Positions 39,159 to 48,897 are shown, counted from the first letter of the stretch. The stretch: 64,000 nucleotides of DNA from Variovorax sp. S12S4 (GCF_023195515.1 NZ_JALPKR020000002.1:5371001-5435000); one strand, 5' to 3'. Numbers and translations are program-made. The notes: generated from the sequence alone by a model not told the origin.

Positions 39159-39514
39159 GCGAGTGCCGGGGTGCGCAGGCCGTACAGCAACGCTGTCACG
39201 GGCCGCGGCAGGAAGCCCTGCTCGTACTCGTGGTCCTTGTCGCTGTCCCGGTCCTTGTAGAGATAGCCGAGCTGCAGCAGAACGGCGGCTTGAACTTCAA
39301 ACAGCACCTCGGTCGTGTAGACCGGCTTCCCGTCGGCGTCTACCACCGGGTTTCCTTCGGCGTCAAGCTCAGGCTGGAAGTGGTTGGCGCCCTTCAGGTA
39401 GCGCAGCACAGCACCGGATGCAGCGTGAATCTTCAGCGTCAGGTCGGCGTTATCGTCTACCGTGTCGCGGCGCAGGTGATCGGAGGCCTGCTCAAGCGTC
39501 ACCAGCATGGTCAT
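39155..39514 (-). CDS. Phage head-tail connector gp6-like
   Basis: A 119-residue helical protein, MTMLVTLEQASDHLRRDTVD, with HAASGAVLRYLKGANHFQPE and LFEVQAAVLLQLGYLYKDRD, as in gp6-like head-tail connectors. Start at 39514 is preceded by AAGGGG. Lies inside the 3' end of the KDG-repeat gene, overlapping by 23 bp. Confidence 0.8.
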   Translation of the reverse strand: MTMLVTLEQASDHLRRDTVDDNADLTLKIHAASGAVLRYLKGANHFQPELDAEGNPVVDADGKPVYTTEVLFEVQAAVLLQLGYLYKDRDSDKDHEYEQGFLPRPVTALLYGLRTPALA

Positions 39515-40397
39515 ACGGCAACCCCTTTCCTGCATCGCGCCCGCGCTTCACTGCCAGGCGCCAGCCGTCGCAGCCGGGTTCGCCGGGCTTGCCGACAGGC
39601 GCATCCTTCTGCGCGATGAAGAACGAGCCGCCCCACGTTACGCCGTCGCCGGCCTCGTAGCCTTCGTCCGCACGAAAGACGCCTTTATCCACCAGCGCGG
39701 CAACCTTGATCGACTTCGAGACTTCGGCACCGCTTGAGGTGCGAGCCACGAGCGTGAACTCACGGCCGCTGGGCTGTTCGATGCGCAAGTCGGCGATGCC
39801 GTCAACGACGCACTCCCAACCATGCATGGACTTAGTCGCTTCGAACGCCCGCCAAAGCCCGCCTGCGTGGCGAGCGTAGGTGCCGCGCGGATAGGACTTC
39901 TCCACGTCGATTGCGGGTTGCAGTTCGATCTGCAGCGCATCACGACCATGCTCTCCATCCTTGGCCGGCGGCACGGCTGCCAGAGCCTTCGCCACCTCTT
40001 CGTCGATCATTCGGCGCACCTCTTCGACTGGCACGCTTTCGCCGTCTTTGGGCGCGGGAATTTCGGAAACCGCCTTCGAAACGGCTTCCGCGACGACGGG
40101 CTCCAGATCCGCAATGCTCACGCTCGAGCCTGGCTCACCGTCCTTGGCCGGCGGAATAGCAGACACGGCGACAGCCACCATGCGCTCCACTTCTGCGGCC
40201 GGGAAGTCCTGCCCATCCTTCGGGGGCGGGATGGCTTCGACCGCCTTTTTCACGGTCTCTTCGATCCTGGGCGTCAGGGCCTCCGGGATGCCCTTCACCA
40301 CCAGATCGAGTTCGTCCAATCGTTTGGCAATCGGCGCAATGGCGGCGCGGAAGGTCTGGATGACGATGTCGGCCAGTGCTTTCAGGTCGGCTCGCAT
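39492..40397 (-). CDS. Phage protein with repeated IPPxKDG units
   Basis: A 301-residue protein placed between portal and head-tail connector. The N-terminal half is helical with repeats of about 30 residues each ending (A)IPPPKDG or VPPAKDG at about residues 52, 80, 115 and 145. The C-terminal half is beta-rich and contains TYARHAGGLWRAFEATKSMH, resembling carbohydrate-binding phage structural domains. Its function is unknown; a head decoration or spike is possible. Confidence 0.75.
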   Translation of the reverse strand: MRADLKALADIVIQTFRAAIAPIAKRLDELDLVVKGIPEALTPRIEETVKKAVEAIPPPKDGQDFPAAEVERMVAVAVSAIPPAKDGEPGSSVSIADLEPVVAEAVSKAVSEIPAPKDGESVPVEEVRRMIDEEVAKALAAVPPAKDGEHGRDALQIELQPAIDVEKSYPRGTYARHAGGLWRAFEATKSMHGWECVVDGIADLRIEQPSGREFTLVARTSSGAEVSKSIKVAALVDKGVFRADEGYEAGDGVTWGGSFFIAQKDAPVGKPGEPGCDGWRLAVKRGRDAGKGLPYDHAGDA

Positions 40398-41784
40398 TCA
40401 AGCTCCTTCGCGATGTAGTCGGCAAACGCGCGCCGCTCTTCTTCTGAGAGGTCTTCTTCCTCGGGCTCTGGCGCGGGCGCCGGTGGCGTCGGGGGCGGCG
40501 GAGGAGGAGCAGGCGGTGCGATTTTGTTCAGTCGGACCTGATCCAGCGGGAAATCCTGCTGCTGCATGTAGACCGTGTCGCCGCCTTCGAGCGGCGGCAG
40601 GTTGTGATCCGCGCGGCCTTCGTTCGGCGTCTTCACGCCCCCGCCGACCAGCTTCACGGTCACGTCCGCCTGCGTGGCCGGATCCATGCGCAGGAGATTG
40701 CCCAGGTCGAGTTCGGTGCGGTACTCGGCTGGAAGCGAAAGGCCGTCATCGAGGCTGGCTTCCATCTCTTCGATCAACGACTGCAGCGCATCGCTGAAAT
40801 AGATCTGGTTGAGGTCGCCCACCTTCTGACCCGCAGGGATGGGTCCGCCAACCTTGAACCCAGGAACATGGAACACCTGGGCGACCATGTCGGCGCTCAG
40901 GCCAAGCTGCTCCTTCGTCTGCGAATCGACCGATGTCATGCGGATGGGCTCGTACTTGAGTCCATCGCCAACGACCGCGACCCTGCCGGCGTTGGTGCCG
41001 GTGAAGTTCGCGTTCCAGTATTCCTTCAGTTCCTTCGCCGTTTCGGGGCCGATCGCACCAGGCGCCGCCAGAATGCCGCTGGGCTTGGCCCCTGCTTAAA
41101 GAAGCGTTGCGAATCCTTCAGGATCTCCAGCCCACTTGAAGCGGGCAGCGCGGCCGAAAACAGCGGCGACACGCCCACCAGTGGGTGGAACAGGCAATTC
41201 ATGCGGTCGTGAATGATCTCCGACGCGGGCACGAACACCGTAGGCAACTGCAGGCCGGAAAGATTGTCCTGCGCGAGCTGGTAGAAGATCGTGCCGTCTG
41301 GCGCGATCATCGGCATCACCAGGCCCGGATCGAGGATGTACATGCCAATCACCACGCCGCGGCCGTCGCGGATCTTCAGGATGTAGGCATTGCCCCAGAC
41401 CAGTTTCGAAATGATCCACCACTGTCGGAACTGAATGTGGTTCTGGTAGCTGTTCGGCCGGCGCAGCACCGGGGAGTAAGCCGCGCTCTGGGCTTCCTTC
41501 CAAATGCCATCGGCGTCTACTTTCATCAGTCGCGTGCGCAGCTTGCCGATGTCGTTGGAAATCACCGTCACGCACGAGAAGACGGCCGGATGTGACATCA
41601 CCGTCTCGGGGCGGGCGTTGATGTCGAGCTGGAAGTAACCGGGCGGCTGAGCGGGCGTGATGTCGATCCAGGCGCCGCTGGTGTTCAGCGAGACCAACCT
41701 GCGCGGCTGCACCGTTGGGACAGCCTTCACCTGAGCCGCTTGCAGGACTTGCTGCTCGCGAAGGTAGGCGCCGAAGGTGCTCAC
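40382..41784 (-). CDS. Phage portal protein (one-base frameshift)
   Basis: Portal of HK97 type, the dodecamer through which DNA enters the head. The first part (41784-41026) reads MSTFGAYLREQQVLQAAQVK to RFFKQGPSPAAF, then turns into nonsense. The second part (40939-40382) carries the rest. Adding one base to the C run at 41089-41092 makes the frame continuous through AKPSGILAAPGAIGPETAKE and TNAGRVAVVGDGLKYEPIRM into the second frame. C-terminal part is Pro/Glu rich. Overlaps neighbours by 4 and 16 bp. Confidence 0.85.
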
Positions 41785-42014
41785 TTGGCGGGCGCCTTCG
41801 TCTTCTTGGCTGCGGGCTTTTGCGCCGCGTTCTTGGCGGGTGCCTTCGTCACCGTGGCAGTAGCCGCGGTGGTTTGGTAGGAATCGGCAGGCGCCGCCCG
41901 GCCCAACGCATGCAGCACGCGCGCGTCGCGGCGGGACGCGCTGAATCTGTCGCCGGCTTCCAGGGCACGGCCTGCATAGCGAAACGGCTTGAGGGCTTTG
42001 AGATCTTGACGCAT
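41781..42014 (-). CDS. Small basic phage head protein
   Basis: A 77-residue protein, MRQDLKALKPFRYAGRALEA, with SAYDRFSASRRDARVLHALGR-like basic core and a Lys/Ala/Pro tail (KNAAQKPAAKKTKAPAK). It sits between capsid and portal. No family recognised; a minor head or DNA-binding protein is possible. Overlaps the portal start by 4 bp. Confidence 0.65.
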   Translation of the reverse strand: MRQDLKALKPFRYAGRALEAGDRFSASRRDARVLHALGRAAPADSYQTTAATATVTKAPAKNAAQKPAAKKTKAPAK

Positions 42015-42069
42015 GGCGGCTCCTTGAGGAATTTGAGAGCCGAGCCCCGAGGGGCCCGGCGGGCTACGC

Positions 42070-43464
42070 TCAGGGCGCGGGCGGAGTGCCGTAGGCCGCG
42101 TCGTTCACATAGGCCACGGCAGAGGCGCGGCGCTTCCCGAAGTTGATCGGACGCACCACCTTGATGGCCGTCGATTCGCTTTGGAACATCGAGGTCATCG
42201 TCTGCGAAGCGGCGACCGGCGTGTCGGTCGCGCCAGTCGGCGCCGAGTTCTGCTCGATCATGGCTTCGCGCGAGATCGACACCTCGACACCGGTGTCACC
42301 GATGCGGTAGATGTCGCTCGGCTTCAGCAGCACCAGCCAGGCCGGATTGACGTTGTCGCCAGTCACCACCGGATCGCCCAGCAGCGTGCCGCCGGCGGTG
42401 GTGATGCCCGGGAACTCGGTCTGGCTCAGGGCGTTCGTCATGAGCTGGATTGCCTTGGCGAGCGTCGGGCTCGTCACGAGCTGCAGCCCGGTGGCGTTCT
42501 TCGCGGTCAGGAACGGCGCATAGAGCGCCTTGATGTCCTGACGCAGACCGTCCGCGTCGTCGCCAGCCGAGGCGATGGGCGTGACGCCGTTCAGGATACC
42601 GGCCGGCGAAACGTCCGCAACGGCGGCGGCAGCGGAAAGGAACGTCAGATCGACGCGCTGTGCCGAGGCGTTGACCAGGGCATCACGCACCAGCATTTCC
42701 GCGGCAGGCGACGAATCCTTGATCAGTTCGTTCGAGATCACAGCCAGGGCGGCGACCTTCCGGCGGCTCAGCGTCACGTTCATGAAGTCCATGGCGGTGG
42801 CAGGGATCGCTTTGGACTCACCCACCCAATACCCCGTGGCCGCGCCGTCCTGGCCTTTGATCATCACGTTCGCCGGCACCTCGCGGAGCGGCAGCTTGTC
42901 GTAGACCGTCGCGCCGTACAGGAACTCGATGAAGTCGCCGGTGTACTGGTTGTTCACCGCCACCAGCTCGCTGCCCCATTCGCCCGCACCGGTGCCGCCG
43001 CCAGGCACTTCGTTCGCCTTGATGATGTTCACCAGCGTGGGGTTGGTTTCACCCCAGCGGCGCTGCGCCTCGAACAGTGGGTTCGTGTCGTTGATGCGGG
43101 CGAGTGCCTTCGCGATAACGATACGGGTGTAGTTCTGGCCTTTGAACTTCTCGTCCGCGTCCTTTTTCATGTGGATCGCGGGAGCGCCGCCGGTGGCGAT
43201 TGCACCGCGTGCGCCTGCTGCAGCGGCGGGGTTGCCACCAGCAGCGGGAACACCCTTCTCGACTTGCATCGTTTCGAGCTGACGCAGGTCGGTCAGCTCA
43301 GCGTCGATCTGGTTGATGTCTGCGGTCAGGCCCTTGAAGGCTTCGCGCTCGCTTTCGTCTTTGGTGCGGCCTTCGTCCATGGCCTTCTTTTGCACGCCTT
43401 CGAGCTCGAGGGCCTTGGCGGTGCGCGTCTCCATGAGACGCTTGATCTGTTCTTGCAGGTTCAT
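42070..43464 (-). CDS. Phage major capsid protein (HK97 fold)
   Basis: A 464-residue capsid subunit. The N-terminal 90 residues form a coiled coil scaffold domain (MNLQEQIKRLMETRTAKALE) followed by an Ala/Gly linker, a probable protease cleavage point. The rest fits HK97-type major capsid proteins (LREVPANVMIKGQDGAATGY, VALAVISNELIKDSSPAAEM, LVTSPTLAKAIQLMTNALSQ). Next to the prohead protease gene as in HK97. Confidence 0.92.
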   Translation of the reverse strand: MNLQEQIKRLMETRTAKALELEGVQKKAMDEGRTKDESEREAFKGLTADINQIDAELTDLRQLETMQVEKGVPAAGGNPAAAAGARGAIATGGAPAIHMKKDADEKFKGQNYTRIVIAKALARINDTNPLFEAQRRWGETNPTLVNIIKANEVPGGGTGAGEWGSELVAVNNQYTGDFIEFLYGATVYDKLPLREVPANVMIKGQDGAATGYWVGESKAIPATAMDFMNVTLSRRKVAALAVISNELIKDSSPAAEMLVRDALVNASAQRVDLTFLSAAAAVADVSPAGILNGVTPIASAGDDADGLRQDIKALYAPFLTAKNATGLQLVTSPTLAKAIQLMTNALSQTEFPGITTAGGTLLGDPVVTGDNVNPAWLVLLKPSDIYRIGDTGVEVSISREAMIEQNSAPTGATDTPVAASQTMTSMFQSESTAIKVVRPINFGKRRASAVAYVNDAAYGTPPAP

Positions 43465-43473
43465 GATGATCTT

Positions 43474-44055
43474 TCAGGAATTGAGGAAAACGACGCCCTT
43501 TCGGGCTTTGGGATTTCCCGAGACGCCGGGAGCGAGCAGGCGAACGACACGGTCCTGCTGTTTGCCAGTCGCGGCGAACAGGGCGTTGTCGATCGACTTG
43601 ATCGCGGTGATGGATGCGTCGGCATTTGCGGGCACGACGACGGCGGACAGTTCGAACCAGAGCCACTTGATGTAGCGCACGCCGAACGAGCCTTTGATCT
43701 GAGCGGTTTCGATGGGCTTGAAGCCAACCGACAAGCCGCGAACGAGTTTTGCCTTGAGCATCTGCCAGGCCATGGTCAGGCGTTCTTTCAGCGGGCCGTC
43801 CTCTTCGACGGTGGCCACCTCACCCTCAACCTCGATGCCCTTCTCGGTGACCTTGGCGGCCGTGATCCAGCCGATGGGATCGGCGTTGTCGTGCATCCAG
43901 AGGAATGGCATGGGCAGCTTGAACTGCGCACCACCCGGCTCGACGATGTCGCCGGCGCGGTCGGTGCTTGGCGTCGAGGCGATGCCCTTGAACGTGCGGC
44001 GGCCGTCGCCCTCGTTCAGAGCCTTGATCTCGATGGTGGAAAACGCACGGTCCAT
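43474..44055 (-). CDS. HK97-type prohead protease
   Basis: A 193-residue serine protease that processes the capsid precursor. MDRAFSTIEIKALNEGDGRR, then GIASTPSTDRAGDIVEPGGA, PFLWMHDNADPIG with the catalytic His and LVRGLSVGFKPIE with the catalytic Ser, both intact. Start at 44055 follows TTGGAG. Lies 57 bp after terL. Confidence 0.9.
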   Translation of the reverse strand: MDRAFSTIEIKALNEGDGRRTFKGIASTPSTDRAGDIVEPGGAQFKLPMPFLWMHDNADPIGWITAAKVTEKGIEVEGEVATVEEDGPLKERLTMAWQMLKAKLVRGLSVGFKPIETAQIKGSFGVRYIKWLWFELSAVVVPANADASITAIKSIDNALFAATGKQQDRVVRLLAPGVSGNPKARKGVVFLNS

Positions 44056-44112
44056 AGTGTTGGCTCCAATGGAAAAAGCCCGCACAGGGCGGGCTTCGAG
44101 TGAGGGCGACGA

Positions 44113-45825
44113 TCAGATAACGATCATCTTGTAGTCTGGCGTTCGTGGCTTCTCCACCTGGCCGGCGCCTATGCCCATCAACAGGGCACAAAAGTCATCG
44201 ATCTTTTCGGGCGCCTTCTTTTTGTCCGGCGCGTTGTTCAGGTTTGCATCCTGGCGGGCGATCAGGTTCGATGCGTTCCAGTTCAGGATTGGGTCTTGCC
44301 CGAAAGCTAGGCGGCCATTCAGATAGGCCACTTCTAGCGCCTGCATTGCCGGGTGGTAGCTACGCGGCCCTTGAATGAACTGCTGCATCTTCACGCCCGC
44401 GGCGTTGAGGTTCTGCACCGTCTGCGATGCATTCCATCCGTCGTAACCAACCGCCGTCAGGTTGAAGTTCTCCTTCGCCGAGATGATCACTTTCTCGATA
44501 GGTCCGTAGTCGATGGCTTCGACTCCCGACTCAATCAGCAACCCCTTCAGCACCCAGCCCGCATACGGGATCAGACCGCGCTGCGTGCGCTTCCGAACCG
44601 CCATCGACGGCACAAAGCGCCATCCGTGCGTGTAGATGAATCCATCGATGTCCCAGACCAGCCGGAACGACGTCAGGTCGGTGGTGCTCGACAGGTCGAG
44701 GCCACCGGTGCACGGGTACTTCCGCAACCACTCCAGATCGACGGCACCCTTGCACTCCCGCCACTTGGTGATGTTGACCCAGCCCTGCGCGACCGCTGAC
44801 GGCCGGTTCAGCCGCTTGATCTTGAACTCGGCGTGCTGACCAGGCTTGTCCTTCGCCTCGATGGCGGCTTTCCGGATCTCGTCGAGCAGGATGGGGTTCA
44901 CGTCCATCAACGGATTCGCCTTCCGCCAGGCGCTTTCGTCGAAGTCGTCATCGGCTTCCGTGCCGAGGTCGTCGTCTTTCTCGTCTACAGCGTAGTAAAC
45001 CGCCAGATAGTGGTCAGCCTCGATCAGGCCGCGCAGCACCTTCTTTGCAAACTCTCGTTCCTCTTCCCATGGTCCCGGGTTCGCGTAGCCCTCAGTCGTC
45101 AGATACAGGAACAGCGGGTTTCGCCTCGCACCCGCCGCCGACTTCAGCACGTTCAACAGGTCGTGATTCTTGTGCGCATGGATCTCATCCAGGATCGTGC
45201 AGCTCGGGTTCAGGCCGTCCTGCGTGCTCGCCTTCGCGTTGATCGGCTTGTAAGTGCCGCCGTTGTTGTAGCTGGCGATCGCGTTGGCGAATGCCTCGAG
45301 TCCAAATGCAGACCGCAGATCCGCCGTCTTCTCCACCATGGTCTTCGCGACCTTGAACACGATCCGGGCCTGCTGCCCGGTCGTCGCGCCGGTGATCACC
45401 TGCGGCCCGTTCTCCCCTTCGCAGTTCTGGCAGTACAGGCCGATGATCGCGGCCAGCGTGCTCTTCGCATTCTTGCGGGCAATGGCAAAAAGCGCCGTGG
45501 TGAAGCGACGCGTACCGTCCTGCTTGCGAAACCCGAACAGCTGCACCAGGAAGAAGATGTGCGACTCGTGCAAGACGATAGTCGGCGTGTCCCAAACCCC
45601 CTCGACGTGCGGCAGATCCTCGGCGAACAGACACACGTCATTCGCATGCCACTCGTCGAAGTAGAACGGGGAGCCCTGGGCCTTCTTCGCCCGCTTCAGG
45701 TCGTCCAGGAAGCGCTGGCCGGCCAGCCGCATCCAGATGCCGAACTGCTTTCGATTCTTGGGGTTCGCCGCCCTCTTCGCGTAGTCCTTCGCAATCGCGA
45801 CGAAATCACGCGGCTCGTTTGCCAC
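44113..45825 (-). CDS. Phage terminase large subunit
   Basis: The packaging motor ATPase/nuclease, 570 residues. The Walker A-type ARKNAKSTLAAI is the KNAKST form seen in HK97/P27-linked terminases, with Walker B SCTILDEIHAH. The C-terminal nuclease part includes GGLDLSSTTDLTSFRLVWD and AVGYDGWNAS. Start overlaps terS by 20 bp. Confidence 0.93.
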   Translation of the reverse strand: MANEPRDFVAIAKDYAKRAANPKNRKQFGIWMRLAGQRFLDDLKRAKKAQGSPFYFDEWHANDVCLFAEDLPHVEGVWDTPTIVLHESHIFFLVQLFGFRKQDGTRRFTTALFAIARKNAKSTLAAIIGLYCQNCEGENGPQVITGATTGQQARIVFKVAKTMVEKTADLRSAFGLEAFANAIASYNNGGTYKPINAKASTQDGLNPSCTILDEIHAHKNHDLLNVLKSAAGARRNPLFLYLTTEGYANPGPWEEEREFAKKVLRGLIEADHYLAVYYAVDEKDDDLGTEADDDFDESAWRKANPLMDVNPILLDEIRKAAIEAKDKPGQHAEFKIKRLNRPSAVAQGWVNITKWRECKGAVDLEWLRKYPCTGGLDLSSTTDLTSFRLVWDIDGFIYTHGWRFVPSMAVRKRTQRGLIPYAGWVLKGLLIESGVEAIDYGPIEKVIISAKENFNLTAVGYDGWNASQTVQNLNAAGVKMQQFIQGPRSYHPAMQALEVAYLNGRLAFGQDPILNWNASNLIARQDANLNNAPDKKKAPEKIDDFCALLMGIGAGQVEKPRTPDYKMIVI

Positions 45826-46219
45826 GCTGAGCGAACTTGTTTCCTGCCGGCTCTTCGCCCACCGGCTTGACCTTGCCTTGCGACACCGGCGTCATGCCGA
45901 AGTCGTTGATCAGGTTTCGGTACTGCGCCACCATCGACGCGACAGGCGCCTCGCCCGCGGCCCAGAGCTGGACCATCTTTCCATGCAGGGCGCACAGGTT
46001 GCCCAACGGGCTCAGACCTACGTCGGTCAGCAGCTTGTTGGCCACCAGAATAGGTGCCAACCGCTTCCACTCCTTCACGGCATGCGCGTTTGGCAGCCAC
46101 TCAGGCGGCTCCGGAACATCAACAACCGGCGGCAACTCGACGCTTAGCTTGTCGTCGCGGCTCGGCTGGACCGTACCCGAGACCACCTTTAGCGCTCGCG
46201 GCTTTTTGGGGTTGGGCAT
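45806..46219 (-). CDS. Phage terminase small subunit, P27 family
   Basis: A 137-residue DNA-recognition subunit, MPNPKKPRALKVVSGTVQPS, with PEWLPNAHAVKEWKRLAPIL and LTDVGLSPLGNLCALHGKMV, typical of P27-family TerS. It selects phage DNA for packaging with TerL. Preceded by the HNH endonuclease gene. Confidence 0.9.
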   Translation of the reverse strand: MPNPKKPRALKVVSGTVQPSRDDKLSVELPPVVDVPEPPEWLPNAHAVKEWKRLAPILVANKLLTDVGLSPLGNLCALHGKMVQLWAAGEAPVASMVAQYRNLINDFGMTPVSQGKVKPVGEEPAGNKFAQRGKRAA

Positions 46220-46358
46220 AGGAAACCTCGACTCTCAAAAATCAAATTGCTGAACTGCACGTGTGAATAAAAGGCTAAGCGCCTGGTCAGGAGGCTGATC
46301 CCACTCTGAGGTTTTTCCTCCCCCGGGGTCTGAAGTCGTCCTCGTGAGGTGCGCTCCA

Positions 46359-46709
46359 TCAATCCTTCGCGCGTTCGACCGGCCATCCGTCCTCGCCGAT
46401 CACTACTTGCACGCTGCCAGACTTCTCGAGCATCTGCTTCGCCGAGTCGTGGTGCTGCTTGCATAGGGGCTGCCAGTTCGCTTGGTCCCACATCAGGGTC
46501 TGGTTGCCCTCGTGCTTCACCTTGTGATCAACGACTGTCGCCGTGGTCACGCGACCCTCTGCCTTGCACATCACACATAGGACGTTCTCCTGGCGCGCTA
46601 GGAAAGCCTTGCGCTCTCTCTGCCAGCGCCCGCCGTACCCTCGTTCCGCCGTCTTGCGCTTGTCTGTGCGCCAACTAGGCTGTCCACTGTGTTTTGGCGT
46701 GCTTGTCAT
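46359..46709 (-). CDS. Phage HNH endonuclease
   Basis: A 116-residue HNH nuclease, MTSTPKHSGQPSWRTDKRKT, with VCxxCKAEG zinc knuckle-like Cys and the HNH core VVDHKVKHEGNQTLMWDQAN followed by WQPLCKQHHDSAK. HNH proteins beside terminase are needed for DNA packaging in many HK97-type phages. The frame upstream to 46880 is not coding. Confidence 0.88.
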   Translation of the reverse strand: MTSTPKHSGQPSWRTDKRKTAERGYGGRWQRERKAFLARQENVLCVMCKAEGRVTTATVVDHKVKHEGNQTLMWDQANWQPLCKQHHDSAKQMLEKSGSVQVVIGEDGWPVERAKD

Positions 46710-46898
46710 TAACTTCGCATCCCCAGAGGCAGCTCGGTTGCATCGCAGCCCACCTCCTCGGGAAACAAGCAATGGGCCAAATGAAGACAATAAATGTGAA
46801 AAAGGGGAATAGCGACCACGTACCCTAAAGAGGGGATAGACAGCTTTGACGTTCCACTTTCGAATGAAGCACCCAATCAAAAGGTGCTGGAGGGAAGT

Positions 46899-47843
46899 AT
46901 GCGGAACGCCTGGCGGACTTGCGCGGTATGTCTCTATGCTCTCCTCATCGGAGCGTGCAGTTCTGTATCGTTAAAACAGGTTGACCACTTCGGAACTTCT
47001 GCTCTCAAGTTCAGCGAAGCCAGTCAAAAGGCATTTGCACTCTATGAAGACGCCAGCGTCCAGTACAAGTTGGACTACATGGCGACGACGCCGAGAACGG
47101 AAGCTGACCTCAGAATCTTTGAAGGCTTCATCTCGTATTCGCCACAAGCCACGAATGCCATTGGTGTCCGCCTAAAGCGCCTCGAACTGATCGAAGCCTA
47201 TGCCGTCACCCTTAAGACGCTAGCAACTACCGATCCCAAGGAAAGTATCGATAAGTCGTCCACCAAACTCAATAGTTCTCTCACAACGATAAGCAAAAAC
47301 TCCGGCAACTCGGACCCAGAGGTTCAAAAACAAATAGGCCTCGTAAGCACGGCGGTTCGGACCTCATACACCGAGTTCGCGGCTCACAAGCGACGGCAAG
47401 CAATCAAGGATCTCGTGATCGCGATGCACCCATCAGTGATCGCGGCATGTCAGGACATGGTCCAGCGGTTTAGCGTACCGTTGACGGGTCCATCTCCGAG
47501 CATCCCGGCCTTCGTCAGCGCGCAGCTCGACTTACGCCAGCAGTACCTGCTTCAGGAATACAACCGAGTGCGCGAACTGCCGACAACCACCTTCGAACGA
47601 CGAAGAGCTTTGCTCTCGAACCTAAATGCCGTCTATCTCGCAAGAGTTGCGGCGCCACAGTTCTTCATGTCACTTCGAGAAGTCGCGGAGAAGGCCGAAA
47701 GCGCCCAACTGGCTTTGAGAAGCGCAGTGCTCAAAGACGAATTCTCAACCTCCGAACTTGTCGAGAATCTCATTCAGCTCCAAGACAAACTCGACGACGC
47801 TGAGAAGTTCTATCACTCCCTTGTCCCTGCCTCAGGAGGTTGA
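46899..47843 (+). CDS. Putative lipoprotein, accessory (moron) gene
   Basis: A 314-residue protein with lipoprotein signal (CLYALLIGAC at residues about 8-17), so probably periplasmic. The rest is a long helical array with coiled-coil features and no recognised family. GGAGGGAAGT precedes the ATG. It is on the strand opposite to the late operon and more AT-rich, hallmarks of an added lysogenic gene. It forms a unit with the gene at 47845. Confidence 0.78.
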   Translation: MRNAWRTCAVCLYALLIGACSSVSLKQVDHFGTSALKFSEASQKAFALYEDASVQYKLDYMATTPRTEADLRIFEGFISYSPQATNAIGVRLKRLELIEAYAVTLKTLATTDPKESIDKSSTKLNSSLTTISKNSGNSDPEVQKQIGLVSTAVRTSYTEFAAHKRRQAIKDLVIAMHPSVIAACQDMVQRFSVPLTGPSPSIPAFVSAQLDLRQQYLLQEYNRVRELPTTTFERRRALLSNLNAVYLARVAAPQFFMSLREVAEKAESAQLALRSAVLKDEFSTSELVENLIQLQDKLDDAEKFYHSLVPASGG

Positions 47844-47844
47844 T

Positions 47845-48159
47845 GTGAAAAATTTCGCGGACCTCGAACTAGCTGCAAGACTGGCGGATGAAACTCGGCA
47901 CCTCGAGACACTACAGAGGCGATTTCCCCACGACGATGAGATCAAGAAGCGTATCGACGACATCTTCGCCAGATGGCGGGCTTTGAACATTAAAATTATT
48001 GATGAAAATAGCGAAGAGATAAGACAGGCGACTGACGCCGGCAATGTGGCGGTTGCCCACGCCGATGCGACCGTCAAGTACTTGATAGGTTTGTCTACCA
48101 CCTTAAACAAGGCCGATCACCTGATCAGAGCGCTCGATCGCCTTCTCACGCTCTGGTGA
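47845..48159 (+). CDS. Helical protein paired with the lipoprotein, GTG start
   Basis: A 104-residue protein starting with GTG at 47845 after CAGGAGG, one base beyond the stop codon of the lipoprotein gene. MKNFADLELAARLADETRHL continues as one long helix (HDDEIKKRIDDIFARWRALN), no signal peptide. Its role is unknown; the tight pairing suggests a partner of the lipoprotein, for example a two-part exclusion or sensing module. Confidence 0.7.
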   Translation: MKNFADLELAARLADETRHLETLQRRFPHDDEIKKRIDDIFARWRALNIKIIDENSEEIRQATDAGNVAVAHADATVKYLIGLSTTLNKADHLIRALDRLLTLW

Positions 48160-48169
48160 GCTAGCACCG

Positions 48170-48589
48170 TTATCCGAAAGGTGTGGCCTTAGCAAATGCC
48201 TCCTTCGCGACTTCCTCCGGCACGCTATCGCCGAAAGCCATCTTCACTCGGGTACGCATCGCTGCGATCAAGTACTCGCTGTCCGTAGCTTCGGCGAAGT
48301 CGCCGCGGCGAGGTGTCAGGCCTATTTCAGGGCTGTATTTGGCTCTTCCGTGCCAACCAGGGGCTTCGTGTACGTAGGTCGGAAACATCGCAATTCTGTT
48401 CCGACGGACAATCTCCGCACCACTGCAAAGGTCGTCGGAGGGCGCATAAAGCTTTTCATCCGCGCGGCACAGAAGGTGCCCGTTTGGCAGCTTGCCAACG
48501 CGGAAGCGACCAGACGCTTCGTCCCATCCTTCTGCTCTTCCTACCCAATAGTTAAGCACCGCTCCGGCTTCGAGTTCGTCAACCTGCAT
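48170..48589 (-). CDS. DUF2591-like phage protein
   Basis: A 139-residue protein starting MQVDELEAGAVLNYWVGRAE. The pattern of an N-terminal LxGxxLDYWVARAEG-like segment, HLLCRADEKLYAPSDDLCSG and a SPEIGLTPRRGDFAEATDSE part fits the DUF2591 family of phage proteins, whose function is unknown. A TTG-start extension to 48619 is possible. Confidence 0.75.
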   Translation of the reverse strand: MQVDELEAGAVLNYWVGRAEGWDEASGRFRVGKLPNGHLLCRADEKLYAPSDDLCSGAEIVRRNRIAMFPTYVHEAPGWHGRAKYSPEIGLTPRRGDFAEATDSEYLIAAMRTRVKMAFGDSVPEEVAKEAFAKATPFG

Positions 48590-48647
48590 ATGTGTCTTCC
48601 AACAATCGACAAACGCCAATCTTAAATCTACTGCACTGCGCCTTTTC

Positions 48648-48866
48648 CTAGAGCGGCAGTCTCATTTCATCAATCCGCCGAATCACTTCGTTGATCTGGG
48701 CGATGAGCTCGCCACTCCCGTCTTGATCACGAAGCTTGTCGAGCAGCTCTTGCGGCGTGGTCCCGTACTCGTAGCAGTACCTCAGCACGGCAGGCTGGAG
48801 CAACTCAGTGGTGCCAGCCAGAGCCGCCAGGTCAGCGCACCATTGAGCAAAGGTTTGGCCTGTCAC
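48648..48866 (-). CDS. Small phage hypothetical protein
   Basis: A 72-residue protein, probably GTG-started, with MTGQTFAQWCADLAALAGTT and EYGTTPQELLDKLRDQDGSG. Helical and acidic at the end. No family recognised. Lies between two other leftward small genes. Confidence 0.55.
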   Translation of the reverse strand: MTGQTFAQWCADLAALAGTTELLQPAVLRYCYEYGTTPQELLDKLRDQDGSGELIAQINEVIRRIDEMRLPL

Positions 48867-48897
48867 TCCGCGAAGCTATCAGAAAGCAAAGAAGCAC

